DNA of 64,000 bases from Pseudomonadota bacterium (GTDB taxonomy: Bacteria > Pseudomonadota > Gammaproteobacteria > Burkholderiales > Ferrovaceae). This document shows, one piece after another, positions 9,239-19,479 of the stretch. The stretch is from positions 54,482 to 118,481 of the forward strand of contig JAJZPN010000002.1 in the NCBI GenBank assembly GCA_021811145.1, read 5' to 3'. A model generated the notes under the pieces. That model made no database searches, was not told where the DNA came from, and worked only from the letters and a program-made list of their open reading frames with translations. Made by a program: the position numbers and the translations under genes. Every line of letters starts with the position of its first letter. The first letter of the stretch is position 1.

Positions 9239-9976
9239 GGGTCTTAGGAAGCTAAAGCGGTTTCTTTCTTAATAATTTGAGTATCTCAAGGTACATATTA
9301 ACAGTCCTATGATTAAAGCGAAACTCAGTCTCTTTCAAGTGCAAATAAAACGTATGCTTCGGTATACCGTTAAATTTTGCCAAGCGTCGTTTCGCATAAC
9401 TCCAAAAAGACTCAATTCCATTGATATGCCGATCGCCATTTGCAAATTCATTCTCACCGTGATGCACCCTAAAGTGCTTATCAAAGCCAATGTCCACCAA
9501 ACCATCATAACCACGCCATCCGTCAGAATGAATCACGGTATCAGGTTCGACGCGCCCTCTGATAATGCCTTGCAACGTGGCTCTAGAGCAATCTGGCACT
9601 ATCTCCGTATATACTTTGCCATGGCGTTTGAGCAAACCAAACACAATCGTTTTACCGTAAGCGCCACGTCCTCGTTTACCTCTAACCCGGTGTGCGCCAA
9701 AATAGGATTCATCCACTTCTACCGCACCTTGAAGCGGAGAGTCTTGCTCACAGGATTCTGCCAATCGCTGACGAATCTTAAGATAAATCGTATTTACAGA
9801 TCGGACCGAAATACCGGTCAGTTCAGCGGTACTGCTGGCGGTAAAATCCAGAGTAAAACAGCGAACAAGCTGTCTGAATTTAGCCTCTGTGATTTTAGAA
9901 CGACTATAGTATCTATTTTTATTAACCATTTCAGGAAGTTATCACACTTTAATAAGTGCTTTGCTTCCTAAGACCC
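9239..9976 (-). mobile_element. Intact IS1595-family insertion sequence
   Basis: 738 bp. The ends are perfect 14-bp inverted repeats: GGGTCTTAGGAAGC at 9239-9252 and its complement at 9963-9976. The flanks carry an identical 8-bp direct repeat TAAATTTT at 9231-9238 and 9977-9984, the size of target duplication made by IS1595 elements. A single transposase gene fills the interior. Intact ends, duplication and frame suggest a recent insertion. Confidence 0.95.
9252..9929 (-). CDS. IS1595-family (ISXO2-like) transposase
   Basis: 225 residues. The DDE-type core is visible: GAVEVDESYFGAHRVRG with the Arg/Gly/Lys-rich stretch after the first acid, VIHSDGWRGYDGL for the second, and NGIESFWSYAKRRLAKFNG for the third position, the ISXO2 pattern. 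An N-terminal helix-turn-helix-like segment covers residues 12-60. The large opposite-strand frame at 9309-9971 is its antisense shadow. Confidence 0.95.
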   Translation of the reverse strand: MVNKNRYYSRSKITEAKFRQLVRCFTLDFTASSTAELTGISVRSVNTIYLKIRQRLAESCEQDSPLQGAVEVDESYFGAHRVRGKRGRGAYGKTIVFGLLKRHGKVYTEIVPDCSRATLQGIIRGRVEPDTVIHSDGWRGYDGLVDIGFDKHFRVHHGENEFANGDRHINGIESFWSYAKRRLAKFNGIPKHTFYLHLKETEFRFNHRTVNMYLEILKLLRKKPL

Positions 9977-10130
9977 TAAATTTTTTTAGGAACTCAGTGA
10001 GTATGCGGGGCTGTGGGCACTCAATATCAACACATTTTTTACGCACTCTTTTTAGAAACGTAACCTATTTTTTTTATTTTATTTTTTATTTATAACCTAT
10101 TGTTTCACATGTATACAAATGGTTAAATTT

Positions 10131-10172
10131 TTTACAAAAAAAAGACATTAATGTCATATTTTTGTATATAAT
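10131..10172 (+). promoter_or_regulatory. Promoter and palindromic operator of the first AbiE-type pair
   Basis: A perfect 12-bp palindrome GACATTAATGTC at 10144-10155 lies upstream of a -10 box TATAAT at 10167-10172, overlapping the -35 region. The start codon of the antitoxin gene follows at 10204 with AGAGG before it. Autoregulation by the antitoxin is the likely purpose, by analogy with known TA operons. Confidence 0.55.
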
Positions 10173-10203
10173 AATAGCGTAAATTCAAACAAAAGAGGTC
10201 AAA

Positions 10204-10614
10204 ATGGCCCAAGCAACAACTAAAGACCGCATTTTGGCTAGCTTACGCAACTCCAAGGCAAAGGTCTTTTTACGAGATGATTTCAATCGGTTTGGCAACT
10301 ATCGCCAAATTTGTCGTGTGGTCAAGGAATTATCAGAGGAAGGTAAGCTAATACGTCTTGGCTATGGCACCTATGTCAAAGCAAGACCCTCTTCTATTTC
10401 TGGCAAGCCCGTGCCAGAGGAGACTCTGGTTAATATTGGTCTTGAAGTAATGAAAAAATTAGGCATAAAAGCCGATGTTGGCAAAGATATGCGGGCCCTC
10501 TTTAAAGGCGATAGCACGCAAGTCCCTATGCTACCAATTGTGAACATTGGTAAAGCTAGGGTAAGTAGAAAAATCAGTCTAGGCAAGAGAGCGCTAGTCT
10601 ATGAAAAAAATTAG
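10204..10614 (+). CDS. DUF6088/AbiEi-type antitoxin of a type IV TA pair
   Basis: 136 residues. An N-terminal winged-helix-like region (DRILASLRNSKAKVFLRDDF through RVVKELSEEGKLIRLGYGTY) resembles the DNA-binding part of AbiEi-type antitoxins and DUF6088 proteins. The remainder is short and basic. Its last 14 bp overlap the AbiEii-type toxin gene, which settles the pairing. In AbiE systems the antitoxin represses the operon and does not bind the toxin directly. Confidence 0.8.
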   Translation: MAQATTKDRILASLRNSKAKVFLRDDFNRFGNYRQICRVVKELSEEGKLIRLGYGTYVKARPSSISGKPVPEETLVNIGLEVMKKLGIKADVGKDMRALFKGDSTQVPMLPIVNIGKARVSRKISLGKRALVYEKN

Positions 10615-11590
10615 CGGACGTCAAAAACTACTCGTAACAGATCTTATTGCAGAAAGGGGGCTCAATATACCCGAGTATGCGCTAGAAAAAGACTATATTG
10701 TTACAGATTCTCTACAAGCCCTATTCAAAATAGAGGATCCACAATTTGATTTGGTTTTTTGTGGTGGTACCTGCTTTTCTAAAGCCTATAAGCTGCTAGA
10801 TCGAATCTCGGAAGATATAGATATTAAAGTCATTCTCAAACCGGGCTTGAATCTTTCAAGATCAAAACTACGAGAATCTCTAAGCCAACTCAAACCAAAA
10901 ATTATTTCGGCTCTAGTCAGTGCCGGTTTTGATGAGCAAGACATCATTGAGCAAGCCAAAGATGAAAACAAATACTTAGTGTTTGATGCTAATTACCACA
11001 CGCACTTCATTAAGGTCGATGATATGCGCTTAAATATGAAGCTAGAGCTTAATTTCACCACCTTGGCTCTAGCACCCCAAACTCTAAAGATTGGCCCTTT
11101 ATTCGATGAGCTTGTTGATGGCAAGCCTTATGTATTTGATACCTACTGCGTAGATCTTCGCGAAGGTTTAATAGAAAAACTTATATCATTTCCGCGAAGG
11201 CTGGCTATGCATCTTCATGATCCAGTTCGTAATTTAGATAAAACGCTAGTGCGTCACCTATATGATGTTTACCAAACCACTAAAACCCATCCCGATTTGT
11301 TAACGGACATCAAACTTCTTCAAAAAATCCTAATCAGCAAATTAGCCCAAGATGCCCAGGAATTCTCAACGCAACACCCTAACTTTGTAAGTAACCCGTT
11401 GGGTGAGATGCGCAAAGCCATGGAGTTTGCCAAAACCGATTCGATAATTTTTACCATGTATAATAACTTCATTCGGAATATGGTGTATGGGGAATCCCCA
11501 CCGTCATTTATAGAATCTATAAACTCTTTCAATACAAACTTGGAAAGTCTATTACCAAGGGACGAGATTACTTTTTCTAAAGTTAATTAG
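10601..11590 (+). CDS. AbiEii/AbiGii-family nucleotidyltransferase toxin
   Basis: 329 residues. The nucleotidyltransferase signature FCGGTCFSKAYKLLDRISED, followed by IDI, gives the GG(T/S) loop and the paired acids of the active site, around residues 50-74. Known relatives (AbiEii, MenT) transfer nucleotides to tRNA 3' ends and stop growth, protecting populations from phage. Overlaps the upstream antitoxin by 14 bp. Two more distant relatives occur in this window (55862 and 60795). Confidence 0.88.
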   Translation: MKKISGRQKLLVTDLIAERGLNIPEYALEKDYIVTDSLQALFKIEDPQFDLVFCGGTCFSKAYKLLDRISEDIDIKVILKPGLNLSRSKLRESLSQLKPKIISALVSAGFDEQDIIEQAKDENKYLVFDANYHTHFIKVDDMRLNMKLELNFTTLALAPQTLKIGPLFDELVDGKPYVFDTYCVDLREGLIEKLISFPRRLAMHLHDPVRNLDKTLVRHLYDVYQTTKTHPDLLTDIKLLQKILISKLAQDAQEFSTQHPNFVSNPLGEMRKAMEFAKTDSIIFTMYNNFIRNMVYGESPPSFIESINSFNTNLESLLPRDEITFSKVN

Positions 11591-12050
11591 TTTTACTGCA
11601 TGATAAAGAGTGAATATGACTGGTGACGAATACCCTCTAAAGCTATCTCTTCTAATCATTACAATATTAGTGGCCTCTACTGACAACTAGACCAATAATT
11701 AGAAGTTACAGCTTTTAAAATAAATCTTCAAACATACTAATAGGGTAGTGAAACATCAACTTTGATTCAACTTAGCTGTGCATTAATGCCTTCAGCAACA
11801 GAAACCCGTCAAAGCGATTTGGACAAAAGTGTTTCTATCTAAACGCCGAGGCCCCCCTTAAGGAGGGAGGATATCAACTAGCGACCGTCTTTCTGATAAC
11901 TCTTATTTTTTAGCGTAATTATTTTCTAACAGGAAAAATTTAACCGGGGTGACGTTAAAGTTAATTGGTGTTTAAGTGGCCAATGTCAGGTAACTAGACT
12001 ATCATTTTAATTATTACTTAAACCTTTCTCATTCTAAGAAGTAATCAGTT
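11591..12050. other. Intergenic region with an IS605-type end remnant
   Basis: 460 bp without a supportable gene. At 11852-11867 CCCCCCTTAAGGAGGG folds as an 8-bp hairpin with one mismatch and is followed by AGGATATCAA at 11868-11877. A similar GGGGAGGATATCAA sits at 49601-49614. Hairpin followed by TCAA is how the right ends of IS200/IS605 elements look, so I read this as a relic. The last 100 bp must hold the xseB promoter. Confidence 0.4.
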
Positions 12051-12284
12051 ATGGCTCAAAAACAAGTTGATTTAACTTATGAAGCGGCTATTAAAGAGCT
12101 TGAATCGCTACTCACTCAACTAGAAGGCGGACAACTCCCTCTTGAAGAAGCTATTGAAACCTATCGCCGCGGCTCTGAACTTATTCGCTTTTGCCAAGAT
12201 CAATTAAAAGAAGCGGAACAAAAAATTCAGATCTTAACTAACTGTGAACTCAAAGACTTTGCAAATGGACCAACCAGTTCTTGA
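12051..12284 (+). CDS. xseB: Exodeoxyribonuclease VII small subunit
   Basis: 77 residues, matching the usual ~80. The family block YEAAIKELESLLTQLEGGQL, then PLEEAIETYRRG and LIRFCQDQLKEAEQKIQIL, forms the helical hairpin that binds XseA in the single-strand nuclease. First gene of xseB-ispA-dxs-folE2, the standard arrangement. Overlaps ispA by 20 bp. Confidence 0.95.
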   Translation: MAQKQVDLTYEAAIKELESLLTQLEGGQLPLEEAIETYRRGSELIRFCQDQLKEAEQKIQILTNCELKDFANGPTSS

Positions 12285-13164
12285 TTTTAATAATTGGTCA
12301 ACGCTTTGTATTGAGCGCGTGAATCAATTTCTTGACAGCCATCTTCCTGCAGCAGAGCTTGAGCCTTCACTACTTCATCAGGCCATGCGTTACGCTGCGT
12401 TGAGCCCCGGTAAGCGAATTCGCCCTTTATTGTGTTTTGCGAGCGGACATATCACGGGCGCCAACCTTGATAACCTGAGTCTTGCCTCAGCTGCTATTGA
12501 ATTAATTCACGCTTACTCTTTAGTACATGATGACCTACCTGCTATGGATAATGACGTTTTAAGACGCGGGCAACCCACCTGTCATGTTAAATTTGGTGAA
12601 GCAATTGCTCTTCTCGCAGGCGACACACTACAAACTTTGGCGTTTGAATGGCTCAGTCAAGAAACCATACTTACTCCCTCCCAGCAATTACAACTCATTC
12701 GTCAATTGGCACAGGCCTCTGGATCATTGGGAATGGGGGGTGGGCAAGCCATTGACCTAACCCATGTTAATCAAAGTATAGATTTGAGTTTATTAGAAAA
12801 AATGCACCAAATGAAAACAGGCGCCTTGATAGAAGCCTCTATTTTAATGGGAGCTCACTGCGGGCAAGCACTCACTCCCAATACAGAAAATACATTAAAA
12901 ACCATCGGTCGACAGTTAGGATTAATCTTCCAAATAAAAGATGATCTCCTTGATGCACAAAGTGATTCAGTGACTCTAGGCAAAACAGCAGGCAAGGACG
13001 CGGCTCGCAACAAACCGACATATGTGAGTATAATGGGTATGAATGAAGCAGAGCGTCTATTAAAACGCTTAGCTGATGAAACCTTTTTATTAATTGAGCA
13101 ATTGGGTGATTCTGCTTATTATCTAATGCAATTGAGTCAATTATTTGTTCATCGCCAACACTAA
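12265..13164 (+). CDS. ispA: Farnesyl (polyprenyl) diphosphate synthase
   Basis: 299 residues from ATG 12265 (a GTG at 12244 would add seven residues). Condenses IPP with DMAPP and GPP to make FPP for ubiquinone and undecaprenol. The first Asp-rich motif is in VHDDLPAMDNDVLRRG, the second in FQIKDDLLDAQSD. A short product is expected from the bulky residues around the first motif. Inside the xseB-ispA-dxs operon. Confidence 0.95.
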   Translation: MDQPVLDFNNWSTLCIERVNQFLDSHLPAAELEPSLLHQAMRYAALSPGKRIRPLLCFASGHITGANLDNLSLASAAIELIHAYSLVHDDLPAMDNDVLRRGQPTCHVKFGEAIALLAGDTLQTLAFEWLSQETILTPSQQLQLIRQLAQASGSLGMGGGQAIDLTHVNQSIDLSLLEKMHQMKTGALIEASILMGAHCGQALTPNTENTLKTIGRQLGLIFQIKDDLLDAQSDSVTLGKTAGKDAARNKPTYVSIMGMNEAERLLKRLADETFLLIEQLGDSAYYLMQLSQLFVHRQH

Positions 13165-13167
13165 CTC

Positions 13168-15054
13168 ATGACTACATTTTCTCCTACACCGCTTCTTGAC
13201 ACTATTAGTTGGCCTAACCAATTACGTGAGCTTGAACGCGAACAACTAGGGCAATTAGCTACCGAGTTAAGACAATTTATTTTAGAGTCAGTGGCGTCAA
13301 CCGGTGGTCACCTATCAAGTAACCTTGGCACCATAGAACTTACCGTAGCGCTTCACTGGGTGTTTAATACTCCTGATGATAGACTGATTTGGGATGTGGG
13401 TCATCAAACTTACGCCCATAAGATCCTCACTGGTCGCCGTGAGGGGATGAAGCAGCTACGCATGAAAGATGGCCTTTCAGGTTTTCCGAAACGCAGCGAA
13501 AGTGAATACGATCCCTTTGGCACGGCTCACTCAAGTACCTCAATTAGTGCTGCTCTCGGTATGGCCACAGCCTTCAAACAATTAGGCTTAGCCAGAAAAG
13601 TTGTTGCCGTCATCGGCGATGGAGCCATGACGGGGGGTATGGCGTTTGAGGCCATGAACAATGCCCGAAACACAGGCTCTGATTTGATTGTGATATTAAA
13701 TGACAATGAAATGTCTATTTCACGTCCTGTTGGTGCCTTAAGTAATTATTTGGCTCGTATTATGTCAGGGCGCGTCTACAACAGCGTCAGAAAACAAGGT
13801 GAAAAAGTACTAGGCGTTGCCCCTCCCATACTAGAGATGGCTAAACGTTGGGAAGAACACTTTAAAGGATTTGTTAATCCTCCCGCTACGCTCTTTGAAG
13901 AATTTGGCTTTAATTATATCGGCCCCATCGATGGCCATGATCTTGATACCTTGGTGTCCACACTAAACAATGTAAAACGTCTATCAGGGCCACAGTTTTT
14001 ACATATCATCACCAAAAAAGGGAAAGGATATGAAAAAGCGGAATTGGACCCTATTCTCTACCATGGCGTCACCCCATTTGATCCTGCAATAGGTATTATT
14101 CCTAAAACCAGTAGCAAACCCACTTATACTCATATTTTTAGTGACTGGCTGTGCGATATGGCAGAACAGGATACTAAATTGATTGGTATTACCCCAGCCA
14201 TGTGCGAGGGGTCGGGGTTGGTTGAGTTTTCTAAAGGCTATCCCGATCGTTACTTTGATGTGGGCATTGCAGAACAGCATGCACTCACTTTCGCTGCTGG
14301 CCTTGCTGCTGAAGGATTAAAGCCAGTGGTGGCGATTTACTCCACCTTTTTACAACGTGCTTACGATCAACTTATTCATGATATTGCCTTGCAAAATCTC
14401 CCCGTCATGTTTGCCATTGATAGAGCAGGCCTGGTAGGCGCTGATGGGGCTACTCACTGCGGTAGTTTTGATCTTAGTTTCTTACGCTGTCTACCCAATA
14501 TGCTGATTATGGCTCCAGCCGATGAAAATGAATGTCGTATGATGCTAACCACCGCTTATCATTGGCAGGGTCCTGCTGCTGTTCGTTACCCAAGAGGGAA
14601 CGGACCGGGCACTGAGGTTGTCAAAGAGTTACGAGTGTTAGAAGTGGGTAAGGGAGAAATTCGTCGGCAAGGCAAAAATGTGGCGATTTTAGCCTTTGGG
14701 TCACTGGTAAGTGCGGCACTCGAAGCTGGTCAAGAACTCAATGCAACCGTCGTAAACATGCGCTTCATCAAGCCGTTAGACGAACAATTAATCGTTGATA
14801 TGGCATTAAATCATCAACTTCTAGTCACCGTGGAAGAGAATGTAGTTCAAGGTGGGGCTGGAAGTGCGGTGGCTGAAGTATTGGCGAAACATGGTTTAAC
14901 CATGCCGTTACTTCAACTTGGCTTACCTGATCGTTGGATCGACCAAGGAGACCCTAAGCTTCTTATTCAAGAAATAGGGCTTGATAGTGCAGGACTATGT
15001 CGCGCCATTGAGGCTAGGCTATCTTCACTACAACTACGACGTAGTGGAACTTAA
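13168..15054 (+). CDS. dxs: 1-deoxy-D-xylulose-5-phosphate synthase
   Basis: 628 residues. Thiamine-diphosphate enzyme joining pyruvate and glyceraldehyde 3-phosphate, the first step of the MEP pathway. The TPP motif [17 protein letters not shown] lies near residue 151, the transketolase pyrimidine domain has [18 protein letters not shown], and the C-terminal domain contains [16 protein letters not shown]. Starts 3 bp after ispA. Together with ispH (40838) it places the organism on the MEP route. Confidence 0.98.
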   Translation: MTTFSPTPLLDTISWPNQLRELEREQLGQLATELRQFILESVASTGGHLSSNLGTIELTVALHWVFNTPDDRLIWDVGHQTYAHKILTGRREGMKQLRMKDGLSGFPKRSESEYDPFGTAHSSTSISAALGMATAFKQLGLARKVVAVIGDGAMTGGMAFEAMNNARNTGSDLIVILNDNEMSISRPVGALSNYLARIMSGRVYNSVRKQGEKVLGVAPPILEMAKRWEEHFKGFVNPPATLFEEFGFNYIGPIDGHDLDTLVSTLNNVKRLSGPQFLHIITKKGKGYEKAELDPILYHGVTPFDPAIGIIPKTSSKPTYTHIFSDWLCDMAEQDTKLIGITPAMCEGSGLVEFSKGYPDRYFDVGIAEQHALTFAAGLAAEGLKPVVAIYSTFLQRAYDQLIHDIALQNLPVMFAIDRAGLVGADGATHCGSFDLSFLRCLPNMLIMAPADENECRMMLTTAYHWQGPAAVRYPRGNGPGTEVVKELRVLEVGKGEIRRQGKNVAILAFGSLVSAALEAGQELNATVVNMRFIKPLDEQLIVDMALNHQLLVTVEENVVQGGAGSAVAEVLAKHGLTMPLLQLGLPDRWIDQGDPKLLIQEIGLDSAGLCRAIEARLSSLQLRRSGT

Positions 15055-15100
15055 GATGGGTAACACCCCTCTTAATTCTTCACGTCCACATGGAGACATT

Positions 15101-15922
15101 ATGAACGCCCCTGAAAATTTGACCATTCCTGATATTCAATCAACGGAAGACACACGCCAAATTGCAATTGATCGCGTTGGGATTAAAGGTATTCGTCACC
15201 CTATCAGAGTATCTGATCGTGAATTAGGTGATGCGCAAAACACTATTGCCTCTTTTAATATGTATGTACATTTACCGCAGCATTTTAAAGGAACGCACAT
15301 GTCTCGTTTCGTGGAGATTTTAAATCGCGAAGGTAGAGAAATTTCTGTGACCTCCTTTAGCGCCATGTTACAAGAAATGGTAGATCGTCTTGACGCCAAA
15401 GCAGGGCATATTGAAATGCAGTTCCCCTACTTTGTAAACAAATCCGCACCCGTATCAGGTGTTCGTTCACTGATTGACTATGATGTGACATTTATTGGTG
15501 AAATCAAAGAAGGTAACGTCACCTTTACCATGAAGGTATTGGTTCCTGTGACCTCCCTTTGCCCTTGCTCTAAGGAGATTTCAGAATATGGGGCGCACAA
15601 CCAACGCTCACACGTTACTATCACCGCTCGTTTAAATCGCTTTATGTGGATTGAAGAAGTAATTCGTATTGCTGAAGAATCTGCTTCATGCGAGCTGTTT
15701 GGTTTACTCAAACGCCCTGATGAAAAATGGGTTACCGAAAGAGCTTACGATAACCCTAAGTTTGTTGAAGACATGGTGCGTGACATTGCTCATCGTCTCA
15801 ACCAAGAAGACAGAATTGATTACTATGTGGTTGAATCAGAAAACTTTGAATCCATTCATAATCACTCTGCCTACGCACTGATAGAAAGAGACAAGATTAA
15901 GCATCCCGTCACTTCCCTTTAG
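15101..15922 (+). CDS. folE2: GTP cyclohydrolase FolE2
   Basis: 273 residues from ATG 15101, which has GGAG six bases upstream; longer in-frame starts fall inside dxs. Makes 7,8-dihydroneopterin triphosphate from GTP for folate. The FolE2 signature [20 protein letters not shown] carries the metal-binding Cys, and RFVEILNR is typical. Zinc-independent alternative to FolE. The last 14 bp overlap the convergent glnS. Confidence 0.95.
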   Translation: MNAPENLTIPDIQSTEDTRQIAIDRVGIKGIRHPIRVSDRELGDAQNTIASFNMYVHLPQHFKGTHMSRFVEILNREGREISVTSFSAMLQEMVDRLDAKAGHIEMQFPYFVNKSAPVSGVRSLIDYDVTFIGEIKEGNVTFTMKVLVPVTSLCPCSKEISEYGAHNQRSHVTITARLNRFMWIEEVIRIAEESASCELFGLLKRPDEKWVTERAYDNPKFVEDMVRDIAHRLNQEDRIDYYVVESENFESIHNHSAYALIERDKIKHPVTSL

Positions 15923-17573
15923 TGATGTTCCACGAATCACGTAACGTCACAGCCCGGTTAAATACCGGGCTTGTTGTTTGACTGTCCTGCTCATCAACAC
16001 AAAAATAGCCATTACGCTCAAACTGAAAGGATTCTCTAGCTTGCGCTGTGAGTAGCTCAGGTTCAATCAATGAGTCTGTTAATACAACCAGTGAATCAGG
16101 ATTGAGTGCTGACTGGTAATCATCCAACGCGCCTGGATTAGGTTCTTTAAACAATCGATCAAAAAGTCGTATCTCTGCTTTCACCGCATCGTGACTCGAT
16201 AACCAATGAATATTACCTTTCACTTTAACTGTATCCGCTCCTGGAGTACCACTCTTGGTATCAGGGAGATAGTCAGCATGAATGACCGTGATATTCCCTG
16301 TTGCGGGATCAGTTTCAAAAGAAGTGCAACGAATAACATAGGCATAGCGCAAACGGACTTCAGCACCAGGAAAGAGTCTAAAAAACCCTTTCACAGGCTC
16401 TGCCATAAAATCATCACGCTCAATAAATAATTCGCGTGTGAAATTAAGCTCTCTTTGACCCCATTCAGGATGATGCGGGTGATTGGGGGCTGTACAGACT
16501 TCGCTTTGACCCTCAGGATAATTATCGATAATCAGTTTAACGGGTTTCAATACAGCCACTCGACGCGCTGCGTTGTCGTTTAAATCCTCGCGTAGACAAT
16601 CTTCCAAGACAGTCACATCAATTAGACTTTCTGCTTTAGAGACACCGATACGTTCACAAAAGTGACGTATTGACTGAGGAGTATATCCACGACGTCTTAA
16701 TCCCACTAAGGTGGGCATACGAGGGTCATTCCAGCCAGAAACGTGACCTTCATTTACCAGATCAAGTAACTTACGTTTACTCATCATGGTGTAGGTCATA
16801 TTAAGACGAGAGAATTCATACTGATGTGGCTGTGAAGGAACGTCTGTATGTTCAACCACCCAATTATAAAGTGGGCGATGATCTTCGAATTCTAGAGTGC
16901 AAATAGAATGGGTAATCGATTCTAATGCATCTGAAATGGCATGAGCGTAGTCGTACATGGGATAAATGCACCATTTGTTACCTGTACGCCAATGAGCCAC
17001 ATGGCGGATTCGATAAATAATCGGATCACGTAAATTCATATTGGCTGAGGCCATATCAATTTTTAGGCGTAGCACATGCTCCCCATCTTGATATTGTCCC
17101 TCACGCATAGCACGAAATAAGGTGAGGTTGTCAGTGACTGATCTGTCACGATAAGGACTATTGGTTCCAGGTGTAGTTAAGGTTCCTCTGTACTCTCTGA
17201 TTTTTTCAAAGGGAAGACTATCCACATACGCTAACCCTCTTTCAATCAATGATTCCGCATAACGATAACAGTGCTCAAAATAATCAGAGGCATAATATAA
17301 ATGGGTTCCCCAATCAAAGCCTAACCAACGAACTGTATCAATAATTGAATCCACGTACTCTGTATCTTCTTTGGCGGGATTGGTATCGTCAAAGCGTAAA
17401 TGGCACTGCCCTTCAAAGTCTCTAGCAAGGCCAAAATTCAAGCAAATAGATTTAGCATGTCCAATATGTAAGTAACCATTGGGCTCAGGAGGGAATCGAG
17501 TGGCAATACGACCTGAGGTTTGATTGCGCTCTAAGTCTTGCTCGATAATTTGACGAATAAAATTGGTAGACAT
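15909..17573 (-). CDS. glnS: Glutaminyl-tRNA synthetase
   Basis: 554 residues. Class I motif [15 protein letters not shown] (HIGH) near residue 28 and MSKRKL (KMSKS-like) near 266. The C-terminal anticodon-binding beta-barrels are complete. Charges tRNA-Gln directly. The start is 225 bp from the divergent HAD gene. Confidence 0.98.
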   Translation of the reverse strand: MSTNFIRQIIEQDLERNQTSGRIATRFPPEPNGYLHIGHAKSICLNFGLARDFEGQCHLRFDDTNPAKEDTEYVDSIIDTVRWLGFDWGTHLYYASDYFEHCYRYAESLIERGLAYVDSLPFEKIREYRGTLTTPGTNSPYRDRSVTDNLTLFRAMREGQYQDGEHVLRLKIDMASANMNLRDPIIYRIRHVAHWRTGNKWCIYPMYDYAHAISDALESITHSICTLEFEDHRPLYNWVVEHTDVPSQPHQYEFSRLNMTYTMMSKRKLLDLVNEGHVSGWNDPRMPTLVGLRRRGYTPQSIRHFCERIGVSKAESLIDVTVLEDCLREDLNDNAARRVAVLKPVKLIIDNYPEGQSEVCTAPNHPHHPEWGQRELNFTRELFIERDDFMAEPVKGFFRLFPGAEVRLRYAYVIRCTSFETDPATGNITVIHADYLPDTKSGTPGADTVKVKGNIHWLSSHDAVKAEIRLFDRLFKEPNPGALDDYQSALNPDSLVVLTDSLIEPELLTAQARESFQFERNGYFCVDEQDSQTTSPVFNRAVTLRDSWNITKGK

Positions 17574-17642
17574 GGCTCATCAACAAAAAAAGTAAGAATA
17601 CTGTTAGTTTAAGGGGAAGCGTTGATTCTCTCAAGGTAGAAA

Positions 17643-17678
17643 CACTCAAAATATGTATCAATTCATGTTTTGAGTGTC
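17643..17678. promoter_or_regulatory. Long hairpin between glnS and the HAD gene
   Basis: ACACTCAAAA (17643-17652) pairs perfectly with TTTTGAGTGT (17669-17678), and the stem continues four more pairs (one G-T) around an 8-base loop. It lies between divergent promoters, 70 bp from the glnS start and 120 bp from the HAD start. Operator or leader structure are both possible. No U-run follows on either strand. Confidence 0.45.
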
Positions 17679-17798
17679 GCAAAGGGACTAAAAGCAATAC
17701 CTCGTAAAAGGCAAAAAATCAGTTAAGTTTAATTTATACTTTCACCCGGATGAATCAGGTTCCATTAAAATAGATTCATCAACGATTAAGGAATAGCT

Positions 17799-18686
17799 AT
17801 GTCTACCATTCCCACGTTTACCCATAATACTATTGCCATGGTCTATGACTTTGATGGCACACTATGCCCGCAACCCATGCAGGAATATACCGTACTACCT
17901 AAACTAGGTATTAAACCGGAAGAGTTTTGGCGTTTAGTAGAACATGATGCCAAAGAAACTGGCGGTGAAAAAATGCTGGTATATATGCGTATCCTGTTAG
18001 AGGAAGCACATAATCGACGGGTATTTATCAGTCGTGATGATTTCAAAAAAATGGGAAAAGATATTGAGTATTTTCCTGGGGTAAAAGACTGGTTTCCTAA
18101 AATCAACAATTATGTAAAACGTAAAAGTCAGGGCATGGTAACTATTCAGCATTATATTATTTCTGCTGGCATGAAAGAAATTCTAGAAGGCATTTCTATA
18201 CGTAAATTTTTTAAGCAAATTTACGCCTCTGAATACCATTTTAATTTTCAGGGTATCGCAACCTTCCCCAAACAACTCATTACTGACACCACTAAAACAC
18301 AGTATCTATTTCGCGTGAATAAAGGTAAAGAGGAATTAGACGAATCGATTAACGAACATATGCCAGAATGGCAGCGTCCCATCCCTTTTCAAAATATTAT
18401 TTACATTGGTGATGGAATGACAGATGTTCCTAGCATGGCACTCACTAAAAAAAATGGTGGGCACACCATAGCAGTCTATCCCGAAGAGGATAGGCATGAT
18501 CAGGCCACTTGTATTAAGTTACTCAAAGCCAATCGAGTTGATTTTATTGCTCCTGCTGATTATCAAAAAGGCAGCCATTTATCGCGTCAAGTGGAATTAT
18601 TACTTGATAAAATTTTAAGTAATATGGCCTACCAGCAAGAAGTATTTAATAGTCAGCTGCATTATGGTATTGCCGAACATGATTAA
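17799..18686 (+). CDS. HAD-superfamily phosphatase (phosphoserine phosphatase-like)
   Basis: 295 residues. HAD motif I is YDFDGTLCP at residues 16-24, motif II the Ser in IISAGMKEIL near 126, and motif IV IYIGDGMTDVPSM near 206. The cap between motifs I and II is helical. This family of about 290 residues is widely annotated only as haloacid dehalogenase-like hydrolase; substrate unknown. Its 3' end overlaps birA by a few bases. Confidence 0.85.
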   Translation: MSTIPTFTHNTIAMVYDFDGTLCPQPMQEYTVLPKLGIKPEEFWRLVEHDAKETGGEKMLVYMRILLEEAHNRRVFISRDDFKKMGKDIEYFPGVKDWFPKINNYVKRKSQGMVTIQHYIISAGMKEILEGISIRKFFKQIYASEYHFNFQGIATFPKQLITDTTKTQYLFRVNKGKEELDESINEHMPEWQRPIPFQNIIYIGDGMTDVPSMALTKKNGGHTIAVYPEEDRHDQATCIKLLKANRVDFIAPADYQKGSHLSRQVELLLDKILSNMAYQQEVFNSQLHYGIAEHD

Positions 18687-19479
18687 TCCGCACTTATCAT
18701 GGGCTCATGATAAATTTCATAATGCGCTAACAACCAATACTTTTACTCTACAAGTAGTTGATGAGCTGTCATCTAGTAATGATTATTTATTAACACAAAT
18801 TAAAAATAATGCACTCACCCAACCCACTTGCGTGGTAGCGTTACACCAAACACGAGGACGCGGTAGACAAGGTAAAACCTGGCTCTCTGATCCACAGCAT
18901 TCACTGACTTTTTCTGTTAATTATTGTTTTAATCTCACTATCAATAACACCACAGCCCTGCCTCTCGTGGTCGCTTTGGCGGTCACTGAAGCCTTGGAAT
19001 TGTTATCGATTTCTCATATCCGCATTAAATGGCCTAATGATATTTTAAGACGGCAAGATAAACTCGCTGGCATTCTCGTTGAAACAGGACAGTTTAATCA
19101 CTCCTCATGTCACCTTGTCATCGGGATAGGAATCAATATTAGTCAGCAGTCGGGTTTATATGCTTCGCTTGATGCCTCCTTTGCCGATTGTAGTGATGAA
19201 TCAGGATATACTCCCTCACGAGAACAGTTATTGGCATTGATATTAAATCGTCTTGATGATTATTTTGTTCAATTTGAGCAAGAGGGATTTACTCCCTTTA
19301 TCAATAAGTGGCTTCATCATTGTGATCATTTTAATCAATCCATTAACTTACTTAAGCCAGATGGGAGAGTTGCTAGCGGCACACATACCGGTGTCTTACA
19401 TGATGGATCCATCGTGATCACTAACGAGACGGGTGAAGAGTATTTTCACACTGGTGAAATCAGTTTAAGGAGAGCCTAG
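18679..19479 (+). CDS. birA: Biotin--[acetyl-CoA carboxylase] ligase
   Basis: 266 residues from ATG 18679; a more upstream in-frame ATG at 18664 adds five. Activates biotin and attaches it to BCCP. The biotinyl-AMP loop GRGRQGKTWLS and the catalytic IKWPNDIL are present. It lacks the N-terminal DNA-binding domain of E. coli BirA, so it is a monofunctional ligase and not the bio repressor. Its stop overlaps the coaX GTG (TAGTG). Confidence 0.95.
   Translation: MINPHLSWAHDKFHNALTTNTFTLQVVDELSSSNDYLLTQIKNNALTQPTCVVALHQTRGRGRQGKTWLSDPQHSLTFSVNYCFNLTINNTTALPLVVALAVTEALELLSISHIRIKWPNDILRRQDKLAGILVETGQFNHSSCHLVIGIGINISQQSGLYASLDASFADCSDESGYTPSREQLLALILNRLDDYFVQFEQEGFTPFINKWLHHCDHFNQSINLLKPDGRVASGTHTGVLHDGSIVITNETGEEYFHTGEISLRRA

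Noticed and set aside
9309..9971. 220-codon plus-strand frame opposite the IS1595 transposase
   Set aside because: The minus-strand frame has clear transposase motifs; this one is basic, Cys-poor antisense sequence without homology features.
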